Below, in pieces: positions 8,526-14,955 of a DNA stretch of 34,595 nucleotides. The translations under genes and the position numbers were made by a program. Origin of the DNA: Anaerolineales bacterium. Its GTDB lineage: Bacteria; Chloroflexota; Anaerolineae; Anaerolineales; UBA6668. How positions within the stretch are numbered: the first letter of the stretch is position 1; every line of letters starts with the position of its first letter. The notes beneath the pieces were generated by a model. That model did no database searches, was not told where the DNA came from, and saw only the letters and a list, made by a program, of their open reading frames with translations. The stretch is taken from the NCBI GenBank assembly GCA_020630175.1, contig JAHDBW010000020.1, positions 1 to 34,595 of the forward strand. Direction: 5' to 3'.

Positions 8526-10240
8526 CAACGCCCCTTGATTCCGCAATTGTTAGTGTAGATTTTGGCAGCGTAACAACACGCGCTGCTTACTTTGACGTGA
8601 TCGATGGTGAGTATCGTTACGTTGCCGGACGCGAAGCCCCAACAACTATCCATTCCCTAAATGGCAGCGCAATGGCTGGTTTGCAGCAGGCGTTGTTCCA
8701 TTTGCAAGAAGTGACCGGCCGGCAATATTTCGACGCTGACTGGAATATTCTTGCCGCAGATGACCACACCCCAGTTGGCATTCAAACAATGGTTGCGACG
8801 GCTAGCGCGGGCAAGCCATTGCGTGTGTTGCTGGTTGGCCTGACGAATGGCATTTCGGCGCAGGTGGCGCAGCGAGCGTTAGGTACCAGCTACTTTGAAA
8901 TTGTTGAATCGATTCACCTGACAGATTTTCGGCCAGACCACATTCGCGTTGAAGCAATTCGCTTAGCTAAGCCCGATATTGTTTTTATTAGCGGGGGCGT
9001 GGAACACGGTGCGACCGCCGACGTATTGCGCTTATGTGGCACGGTCAGTGATGCATTTTCAGATAAGGCACGGTTCCATCCCCCACAGCTTATTTACGCT
9101 GGTAACTCACAACTTCACGATCAGGTTACAACGCTTTTCGCCGAAGTTGGCCCGCTAACAATTATTGACAATATTCGCCCTGAATTGGCCCAAGCACGCC
9201 TTGCGCCAGCGCTAGATCGACTGGCCGATGTAGAGAGCCAGGCACGAACCTTGCAGGGATTAGGGTACAAGCGTATTTCGGAATTGACAGACGGACGGTT
9301 GACGCCAACCGCAACGGCACTAGGCACAGTAATTCAGTTTGCTAGCCGCATTTTTGATGCCTCGCGTGGCGTAATGGGCGTTGACATCGGCGCACGTACA
9401 ACAACTGTAGCGTCTGCAATTGATGGCGATTTACAACTGACCGTTAGACCAGACCTTGGCATTGGGCATAGCGCGGTTAGCTTGCTAAAGCATGTTGGCG
9501 CAGACAATGTATTGCGCTGGTTACCATTTCTGCTCACGCCAGACGATCTGAGTAATTTTGTGCATAACAAAGCGCTCAATCCGGGGCTGGTGCCAGAAGA
9601 TCGCAACAGCTTGCTAATTGAACAAGCTTTGGCACGCGAAGCAATGCGTGTCTCACGCGAAGCAACCGGCATTACGGCAACCCAAGCATTTGAGCCAATT
9701 ATCGGCAGCGGCGCAGTCTTAGCGAAGGCTCCACAGCCGGGCATGGCGGCACTGATGCTACTGGATGCGATGCAGCCGGTTGGCGTGACCACCTTACTGC
9801 TTGATCAAAATACAATCTTGCCAGCGCTAGGTGCAATGGCAGAAGTGAACCCGGTTGCAGCGGTACAGGTCTTTGGCTCTGGCTCAATTGTCAACTTGGG
9901 ATCAGTTATTTCGCCAGTTGGGCGGGCCAAGCCGGGTCAGATTGTGTTGCAAGTGGAAGTGACGTATTCCAATGGTGACAACTACTCAGTTGAAGTGCCC
10001 TACGGTGAGATTGAGCAAATAGCCATCCCATTCAATGAAAAGGCAACTGTCAAATTACAGCCACTGCGCCGGTTTGACATTGGCTTTGGCGAAGGCCAAG
10101 GTCGCAGCTTAGCCAATATCACTGGCGGCTTGCTGGGGCTGATTATTGATGCACGCGGTCGGCCTTTTGCGCCTGCCACATCAAACGGGACGCGCTTGAC
10201 ACAAATCCAAAACTGGCTCAACGCACTCGGCGGAATGTAG
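8522..10240 (+). CDS. MutL-family (GlmL-like) ASKHA-fold protein, no mutase partner nearby
   Basis: 572 residues matching the MutL/GlmL family. In fermenters that protein is linked to reactivation of adenosylcobalamin-dependent glutamate mutase. The actin/Hsp70-type nucleotide site is visible twice: VDFGSVTTRA (Asp13) and VDIGARTTT (Asp288), plus the adenosine-contact motif IIGSGAVLA (Gly395-Gly397). Typical family stretches FISGGVEHGAT and LIYAGNSQLHDQV are present. No glutamate mutase S or E subunit or B12-binding motif (DxHxxG) occurs in the window, so the textbook role is unlikely here. The gene is coupled by ATGA to the preceding membrane gene. By analogy with FtsA or PilM, an ASKHA ATPase acting on a membrane assembly is a reasonable hypothesis. 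The family call is firm; the function is inferred. Confidence 0.85.
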   Translation: MTTPLDSAIVSVDFGSVTTRAAYFDVIDGEYRYVAGREAPTTIHSLNGSAMAGLQQALFHLQEVTGRQYFDADWNILAADDHTPVGIQTMVATASAGKPLRVLLVGLTNGISAQVAQRALGTSYFEIVESIHLTDFRPDHIRVEAIRLAKPDIVFISGGVEHGATADVLRLCGTVSDAFSDKARFHPPQLIYAGNSQLHDQVTTLFAEVGPLTIIDNIRPELAQARLAPALDRLADVESQARTLQGLGYKRISELTDGRLTPTATALGTVIQFASRIFDASRGVMGVDIGARTTTVASAIDGDLQLTVRPDLGIGHSAVSLLKHVGADNVLRWLPFLLTPDDLSNFVHNKALNPGLVPEDRNSLLIEQALAREAMRVSREATGITATQAFEPIIGSGAVLAKAPQPGMAALMLLDAMQPVGVTTLLLDQNTILPALGAMAEVNPVAAVQVFGSGSIVNLGSVISPVGRAKPGQIVLQVEVTYSNGDNYSVEVPYGEIEQIAIPFNEKATVKLQPLRRFDIGFGEGQGRSLANITGGLLGLIIDARGRPFAPATSNGTRLTQIQNWLNALGGM

Positions 10241-10299
10241 ATCTGTACTTCAACTGGGGTGTTGCGCACTGCAAATTTACCCTTGTTGGAGATCGATCA

Positions 10300-11031
10300 A
10301 TGTTTGTCGCGACGACTAATCAACTTGCCACCCCACGGCAGTCTAATCAATCTATTGCTAGCGCAAATGGCCTTTCTGTACATGGCGTATGGAGCAATGG
10401 TATTACAGCCGGTGGCACCATCACGTTACTTTCCAACGATCCAGCGCAAGATCTAACGCCAGAGACGGTTACCGAGACCCATGCTGGCAGCGTGTTGATT
10501 GTTGGTGGCCAAGCAACAGCCGAAGGCTTATATGCTGCGGCTAGCATTGGCGTCAATGTTGTTGTGGCGGCAAGTATGGCTGCGCGCACAATTGCGTATG
10601 CGCAAAAGTTGCCAATGGCGGTTGTGCTGACAAACGGTTTTGGTAAACAAACAATGGCCGAAAATGTTTGGATGCTGTTTCTGCTCAATACAAAGCGGAC
10701 GGCGCAAATTGTAGAGATCCAAACGACAGAGAGCGGGCTGCAAAAAGCAACGTTGGCCTTAAACGTAAGTATGGCTGTAGAAGGCGAAAGTATTGCCGCT
10801 TGGCAACCGCTAGAAGTTGGCCAGCAGGTGCGCATTTTAGATGCATTACAGCCTAATATGGTGGGGTTGATTGTGGCGCTGTCTCGGACGCGTACAAAAT
10901 TGGCAAGTGGGTTGCGGGAATATACGGCAACTGTACGTTTATTAAGTGGCGAAGAGATTGAAGTGCCGCTGGCGAATTTGCAAATTTTTGAGCAATACGG
11001 GCTGTCCAACACATCAGCTGCAACAATTTAG
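10300..11031 (+). CDS. MutL-companion protein with SH3/KOW-like C-terminal barrel
   Basis: 243 residues, soluble, no signal peptide. The N-terminal two thirds alternate predicted strands and helices and contain VLIVGGQATAEGLYAAASIGVNVVVAASMAARTI and AVVLTNGFGKQTMAENVW. The last ~80 residues (VGQQVRILDALQPNMVGLIVAL, then TATVRLLSGEEIEVPLANLQIFE) look like a small SH3/KOW-type barrel. The start ATG is preceded by GGAG at a suitable distance. The gap to the MutL-family gene is 59 bases with no terminator, so it belongs to the same operon. No enzyme family is recognised. Its position as a constant companion of MutL-like genes in Chloroflexota is from memory and should be treated as such. Confidence 0.8.
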   Translation: MFVATTNQLATPRQSNQSIASANGLSVHGVWSNGITAGGTITLLSNDPAQDLTPETVTETHAGSVLIVGGQATAEGLYAAASIGVNVVVAASMAARTIAYAQKLPMAVVLTNGFGKQTMAENVWMLFLLNTKRTAQIVEIQTTESGLQKATLALNVSMAVEGESIAAWQPLEVGQQVRILDALQPNMVGLIVALSRTRTKLASGLREYTATVRLLSGEEIEVPLANLQIFEQYGLSNTSAATI

Positions 11032-11143
11032 CTTCCTATAAAAGAAGCGCCTTTGGTAGGCTGAACAATCCGTTTGGCTTACAAGCTTTGCTTTTGAAAG
11101 AAGAAGGCAAAGCACTTAAAATAAAGAAATGAAATGTGCTTAG

Positions 11144-11173
11144 CTGGCATTAGAGTCTTAGTACAGGTACAAT
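11144..11173 (+). promoter_or_regulatory. Candidate promoter of the LPDAG surface protein gene
   Basis: CTGGCA (11144-11149) and TACAAT (11168-11173) are separated by 18 bases, in the 245-base spacer after the MutL operon. The -10 box is good and the -35 box is four of six. A separate promoter would fit the separate gene that follows. Confidence 0.35.
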
Positions 11174-11276
11174 TCGGTAAAGATGGTCTGTGAATTGCAA
11201 CAGGGTTAAGGTAAACCCGTAAAAGCAATGCAACAGCAATAGGTATGTTGCACAGACCCAAGAGGAGATCAATCAA

Positions 11277-12056
11277 ATGGCAGAACTGGAACCCTTCGAA
11301 GACGATTTTGACGAATTCGATGATGATTTTGAAGATGAAGTAGAAGGCTCGAATCGCCCATTCGTATTTGCTTCCATGCTGTTGTTTGGTGCGTTTTTAG
11401 TTGGGATGGCTTGTGTAGCAACGTATTGGTTCTTTTATGTGCCAACACAGCGTGCGCAACGCGCCCAAGGGGAACAAACCGCAGTTGCGATTTTTGCCTC
11501 AAACACGCAAACCGCAATCGACGCGCAGCGCACAGCCGATGCACGTGCACAGTTGCCAGCAGCGCCAACATTTACGGCGACGGCTATTCCACCAACCGCA
11601 ACATTCACTGTGGTGCCAACTGAGACGCCGGTCCCAACCGCAACCGCAACCCCAACGCTTAGTCCAGAAGACCAAGAAGCGACAACCGTAGCGGCGAATA
11701 TTACGGCAACGGCAACCTTGCTGCCAGACGAAGATTTCAATGAGAATTCTGGGAACGGTGGCGATAGTGATGGTGCCGGAGATGGCGGCACCGGTGCCGG
11801 TAATGGCAACAACGGTAATGCAGCTGGCGCAGGTAGCGGCGCAGGCGGCTCTAGCAGCGGTGGATCAAGTTCTGGTGCTGGCTCCGGCAATGGTGGCGGC
11901 ACAACTGGAACAGGCGCAGACACAGGTGGGTCTGGTACACTGCCGGATGCTGGGTTTGCAGATGATGTTGGCTTGCCAACGCTCATTTTGTCTGGCATTG
12001 GTCTCATTGCGTTATTGGTGATTGTGCGCCAATTACGGATGGCAACAGCTGAATAA
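11277..12056 (+). CDS. Membrane-tethered surface protein with Thr/Pro and Gly/Ser-rich stalk and LPDAG C-terminus
   Basis: 259 residues with a striking composition. Residues 1-25 are highly acidic (EDDFDEFDDDFEDEVE). A transmembrane helix follows at about 29-53. Next comes a Thr/Ala/Pro stalk (TPVPTATATPTLSP) and a Gly/Ser/Asn-rich segment (about 155-220). The C-terminus has LPDAG (222-226), a hydrophobic helix and a short tail with Arg. The end resembles a sortase sorting signal (LPxxG, helix, charge). The protein also keeps an N-terminal uncleaved helix, so it would be held at both ends unless cut. The ATG follows a strong AGGAG at 8-10 bases. No enzymatic domain is seen; it probably works as an extracellular stalk or spacer. 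A strong terminator follows. Confidence 0.8.
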   Translation: MAELEPFEDDFDEFDDDFEDEVEGSNRPFVFASMLLFGAFLVGMACVATYWFFYVPTQRAQRAQGEQTAVAIFASNTQTAIDAQRTADARAQLPAAPTFTATAIPPTATFTVVPTETPVPTATATPTLSPEDQEATTVAANITATATLLPDEDFNENSGNGGDSDGAGDGGTGAGNGNNGNAAGAGSGAGGSSSGGSSSGAGSGNGGGTTGTGADTGGSGTLPDAGFADDVGLPTLILSGIGLIALLVIVRQLRMATAE

Positions 12057-12085
12057 ACGCTAAATAACACCAAGTTCAAATTTAG

Positions 12086-12119
12086 ACGCGAGCGCTTCAT
12101 AAGAGTGCTCGCGTTTTTT
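12086..12119 (+). terminator. Rho-independent terminator after the LPDAG protein gene
   Basis: ACGCGAGC (12086-12093) pairs perfectly with GCTCGCGT (12107-12114). The stem can extend by four more pairs, including wobbles, to a small CATAA loop. A run of six T (12114-12119) follows immediately. It separates the surface protein gene from recA. Confidence 0.9.
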
Positions 12120-12175
12120 GTTTAAGGGGGGCGTATCCAATCAGGAACACACTAAAAGAAAACAGAACAAATGTC

Positions 12176-12204
12176 TTGACTGATTAGAACATAATAGCTA
12201 CAAT
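12176..12204 (+). promoter_or_regulatory. recA promoter, near-consensus sigma70
   Basis: TTGACT (12176-12181), a 17-base spacer and TACAAT (12199-12204) form a near-perfect housekeeping promoter. Transcription would start at about 12211. That is downstream of the in-frame GTG at 12209 and so supports the later recA start at 12275. Confidence 0.85.
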
Positions 12205-12216
12205 AATAGTGTCTGT

Positions 12217-12230
12217 AGAACAGAAGTTCC
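12217..12230 (+). promoter_or_regulatory. Putative LexA (SOS) box in the recA leader
   Basis: AGAACAGAAGTTCC contains GAAC (12218-12221), four bases, then GTTC (12226-12229). This is the dyad of the Gram-positive/actinobacterial type LexA operator, not the CTG-N10-CAG type of Proteobacteria. It lies at about +7 to +20 relative to the inferred start, where bound repressor would block RNA polymerase. The presence of LexA in this organism is assumed; no lexA gene is in the window. Confidence 0.75.
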
Positions 12231-12274
12231 TACGGGGAACATATAAACTTTTTTATTTCAGGAGCACTAATCCC

Positions 12275-13387
12275 GTGGCAAAATCAAAGAAAGCTGAAAA
12301 AGCACAAGCCGGTCGTGGCCGCGCACTCGACCAAACCTTAGGGGACCTCACTAAGCGTTTTGGTGATGGCACTATTATGAAACTTGGCGAAGCGCATGAT
12401 ATGCGCATCGAAAGTATTCCAACTGGGGCCTTATCTATTGACCTAGCATTAGGCATTGGCGGCGTCCCACGCGGCCGGATTATTGAAATTTACGGCCCAG
12501 AATCATCAGGGAAGACAACGGTCTGCCAACACATCATTGCTGAAGCCCAGAAAATGGGCGGCATCTGTGCCTTCATTGACATGGAGCACGCACTCGATCC
12601 CAGCTACGCCGAAAAGATCGGTGTCAATATTGATGACCTATACATCTCACAGCCAGATACCGGTGAACAAGCATTAGAAATTGCCGAAGCGCTTGTGCGC
12701 TCTGGCGCTTTGGATGTTGTTGTAATCGACTCGGTTGCGGCACTTGTGCCACGGGCAGAAATTGAAGGCGATATGGGCGACTCGCAGATGGGTCTTCAAG
12801 CACGTTTGATGAGCCAAGCGCTACGTAAGTTAGCGGGTGTTATTAAACAAACAAACACAACGGTGATCTTTACAAACCAACTCCGCCAAAAAATTGGGGT
12901 GATGTTTGGAAACCCAGAAACCACAACTGGTGGGCAAGCCTTGAAATATTACTGCAGTGTCCGGATGGATATTCGCCGTATTCAATCAATCAAGGTTGGA
13001 TCAGAAGTGCGGGGTAATCGCACGCGCATCCGTATTACAAAGAACAAAGTGGCCCCGCCATTCAAGCAAGCTGAATTCGACATTATGTACAACGAAGGCA
13101 TTAGCACATCGGGTGACGTGCTAGACCTTGGCGTTGAACATGAAGTGGTGACCAAGCGTGGTGCGTTCTATTCTTACGGGGATACGCGTTTAGGCCAAGG
13201 GCGTGAAAATTCAAAAGCCTTCTTGCGCGATAATCTTGATCTGATGAAAACCATTGAGACAGAAATTCGCAACTTGCTTGACCCTGAACCAGAGCCAGAA
13301 GCCGAAAAAGAAGACGCTAAGGCCGAGAAAGCGGTTAGTGGTGAAGACGCGCTAGAAAACAAAGGTGATTTGGTCTTAGCCCTGTAA
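12275..13387 (+). CDS. recA: Recombinase RecA
   Basis: 370 residues from GTG, the usual RecA length. It is the DNA-dependent ATPase for strand exchange and LexA cleavage. Visible motifs are Walker A GPESSGKT, the following [10 protein letters not shown] segment, Walker [13 protein letters not shown] with the L1 loop [17 protein letters not shown], and the L2 region [21 protein letters not shown]. The C-terminal tail is strongly acidic ([14 protein letters not shown]), as expected for RecA autoregulation. The GTG at 12275 is chosen over the upstream in-frame GTG at 12209. It has AGGAG (12260-12264) at ten bases, yields a natural MAKSKKAEK start, and lies after the inferred transcription start. 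It is monocistronic, with its own promoter, SOS box and terminator. Confidence 0.98.
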   Translation: MAKSKKAEKAQAGRGRALDQTLGDLTKRFGDGTIMKLGEAHDMRIESIPTGALSIDLALGIGGVPRGRIIEIYGPESSGKTTVCQHIIAEAQKMGGICAFIDMEHALDPSYAEKIGVNIDDLYISQPDTGEQALEIAEALVRSGALDVVVIDSVAALVPRAEIEGDMGDSQMGLQARLMSQALRKLAGVIKQTNTTVIFTNQLRQKIGVMFGNPETTTGGQALKYYCSVRMDIRRIQSIKVGSEVRGNRTRIRITKNKVAPPFKQAEFDIMYNEGISTSGDVLDLGVEHEVVTKRGAFYSYGDTRLGQGRENSKAFLRDNLDLMKTIETEIRNLLDPEPEPEAEKEDAKAEKAVSGEDALENKGDLVLAL

Positions 13388-13404
13388 TCCGATTTTCTTT
13401 GTAA

Positions 13405-13439
13405 TAAAAAAACGGCAGACGAATTTCGTCTGCCGTTTT
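13405..13439. terminator. Bidirectional terminator between recA and the nitroreductase gene
   Basis: ACGGCAGACGA pairs with TCGTCTGCCGT across an ATT loop (13412-13436), with TTTT after it on the plus strand. On the minus strand the run AAAAAAA at 13405-13412 becomes a U-tract. It can therefore end transcription of both convergent genes. Confidence 0.9.
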
Positions 13440-13490
13440 GATTTAAGAGTGTGTGCTACGTGCTCTAACGGGTATTTAGTAAGTCTCAAC

Positions 13491-14162
13491 TTACACAAAT
13501 GTCACGAACTCTTCTAGCGGTTTCTTTTCAAATGCGTGTTTCGGCACGGTACAGTCTTCAGCCGGGTACCCCACAACCATGAGGATGAGCGCGCGTTCAT
13601 TCTTTGGACGTTCTAGAACTTCGCTAAGAAATCCCATTGGGCTTGGGGTGTGGGTTAGCGAGACCAAGCCGCATTCATGCAGTGCGGTAATCAAGGTGCC
13701 TGTTGCCAGCCCAACAGATTCCGTCACGTAATAATTTTTTACCTTTTTTCCATCAGGCAACAGATCATACGACTTGCCAAAGACCGCAATGAGGTAGGGG
13801 GCAATGGTCAGAAAGTCTTTGTTGGCGTCTGTTCCCAGTGGTGCAAGTGCTTCGAGCCATTCTTGCGGTGCTCGACCGTTGTAGAATGCGGCTTCTTCCT
13901 CTTCAGCAGCGGTACGGATTTTTTGTTTTACTTCTGGATCAGAAATCACCACGAACTGCCACGGCTGTAAATTTGCCCCATTTGGCGCAGTGCCAGCAGC
14001 AAGTAAGCATGTCTCGATAATATCGCGCGGCACTGGGCGGTCTGAAAATTCACGCACGGTACGGCGGGTCTTGATATTGTCATAGAAGGCCTGTGCTTTG
14101 GCGCGCATCTCTGCTTCTGAAAACTCAACATAGTCTGAATGGGGAACAAATTCTGCGGTCAT
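13491..14162 (-). CDS. Nitroreductase-fold FMN enzyme of the iodotyrosine deiodinase type
   Basis: 223 residues, cytoplasmic. RRTVREFSDRPVP (33-45) is the FMN phosphate-binding start of the nitroreductase fold; TAPNGANLQPWQFVVI and the C-terminal LMVVGYPAEDCTVP complete it. The region IRTAAEEEEAAFYNGR ending in TDANKDFL aligns without gaps to mammalian iodotyrosine deiodinase as I remember it. Glu90, Tyr94 and Lys115 fall exactly on the residues that clamp the zwitterion of iodotyrosine (Glu157, Tyr161, Lys182 in the human enzyme). The likely reaction is flavin-dependent reductive dehalogenation of a halotyrosine. A nitroreductase on another amino-acid-like substrate is the alternative. The ATG has GGAG seven bases upstream. 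It lies 86 bases after the flavin reductase gene on the same strand, and a repeat element fills part of that gap. Confidence 0.85.
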   Translation of the reverse strand: MTAEFVPHSDYVEFSEAEMRAKAQAFYDNIKTRRTVREFSDRPVPRDIIETCLLAAGTAPNGANLQPWQFVVISDPEVKQKIRTAAEEEEAAFYNGRAPQEWLEALAPLGTDANKDFLTIAPYLIAVFGKSYDLLPDGKKVKNYYVTESVGLATGTLITALHECGLVSLTHTPSPMGFLSEVLERPKNERALILMVVGYPAEDCTVPKHAFEKKPLEEFVTFV

Positions 14163-14180
14163 AAAAACTCCAATTGCTCA

Positions 14181-14214
14181 GGATGACATTACGGCCGTTG
14201 CTATGGCTAGCAGA
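14181..14214. repeat. Dispersed intergenic repeat, copy A
   Basis: The 34 bases starting GGATGACATTACG and ending GGCTAGCAGA match 29 of 34 positions of 18234-18267. The copy lies between the flavin reductase stop and the nitroreductase start. It lacks the left inverted arm seen in copy B, so it may be a partial remnant. Confidence 0.65.
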
Positions 14215-14248
14215 CTGGCCATGATTAGCTCTGCTGGCTTCGTTTTAC

Positions 14249-14743
14249 TTAGTCTGTTGTGGGAACTAATTTCTTCCAGCCGCGGTCGTACCACAGCACA
14301 GGGTCGCGCCGTTCGTTTGCGCCGGAGGCCACAACTGCGCCAATAAAGATGGTGTGGTCGCCAGCGTCTACGGCTTTCCACGTGGTGCAGTCTAGATAAG
14401 CTAGTGCACTTGGGATGAGTTGACAGCCGGTTTCGGCAGTGATGGTTTCACAGACAGAGAAACGATCTTCAACATCCTTATGGAATCCCGCAAATACTTC
14501 ACCAATGTAGGCTTGGTCAACCCCAATGATGCTGACACCAAACTTGCCAGCGCCAAGCAGCACATCATGGATGCCGGCTTTCTTAGCAACATTGACCGCA
14601 ACCAAAGGTGGATCAAGGCTAACTGATGTAAACGAGCTGGCGGTCATGCCAAGAGGTTCGCCGTCTTCGTTGATGGTGGTTACGACTGTAACGCCTGCGG
14701 CAAACTGGGCCAGCGCAGCTTTAAATGCTTCTGGGGTAATCAT
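14249..14743 (-). CDS. Flavin reductase-like protein (FMN-binding split barrel)
   Basis: 164 residues. The sequence AALAQFAAGVTVVTT, then LGMTASSFTSVSLDPPLVAVNVAK and FGVSIIGVDQ, is characteristic of the HpaC/RutF-like flavin reductases. These use NAD(P)H to reduce free FMN or FAD for a partner enzyme. The start is the ATG at 14743, with GGAG eight bases upstream; the frame runs further up but without support. A TATACT/TTGGAA promoter lies just upstream, so this is the first gene of a two-gene unit with the deiodinase-like enzyme, and it could supply that flavoprotein with electrons. The pairing is inferred from gene order. The reductase family call is solid. Confidence 0.9.
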   Translation of the reverse strand: MITPEAFKAALAQFAAGVTVVTTINEDGEPLGMTASSFTSVSLDPPLVAVNVAKKAGIHDVLLGAGKFGVSIIGVDQAYIGEVFAGFHKDVEDRFSVCETITAETGCQLIPSALAYLDCTTWKAVDAGDHTIFIGAVVASGANERRDPVLWYDRGWKKLVPTTD

Positions 14744-14773
14744 AAAAAATCTCCGTAGTTTTATTGTGCCAAT

Positions 14774-14803
14774 AGTATAGCGGTGGCGCGGGAAATGTTC
14801 CAA
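14774..14803 (-). promoter_or_regulatory. Promoter of the flavin reductase / deiodinase-like pair
   Basis: Read on the minus strand, TTGGAA (plus 14798-14803), an 18-base spacer and TATACT (plus 14774-14779) sit about 30 bases upstream of the flavin reductase ATG. Confidence 0.6.
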
Positions 14804-14861
14804 CAAACGGCGTCTTGATGAGGGTAAATTTCAGTAAAACTCTAGTGCTCTTTTGCATCTT

Positions 14862-14890
14862 AAAGACAAAGCCGCCTCAAAAGAGACGGC
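14862..14890 (-). terminator. Terminator after the heme peroxidase gene
   Basis: On the minus strand GCCGTCTC, loop TTTT and GAGGCGGC form an eight-pair stem with one G-U pair. TTTGTCTTTA follows. A further hairpin, CACAGAA-A-TTCTGTG (14926-14940), lies between this and the peroxidase stop. Confidence 0.75.
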
Positions 14891-14955
14891 ATGCCTAAGG
14901 TTATGAGATGCGAACCGAATTCAAGCACAGAAATTCTGTGTGTATTCCATATGGA

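Noticed and set aside
8522-10240. DNA mismatch repair MutL
   Set aside because: The name coincides only. There is no GHKL ATPase motif, and the sequence follows the GlmL/ASKHA family.
11085-11113. GCTTTGC/GCAAAGC hairpin after the MutL operon as a terminator
   Set aside because: The loop is 15 bases and no U-tract follows. The end of the operon therefore has no clear intrinsic terminator.
12209-12274. N-terminal extension of RecA starting at GTG 12209
   Set aside because: It lies before the inferred transcription start and over the SOS box, and RecA proteins do not carry such an extension.
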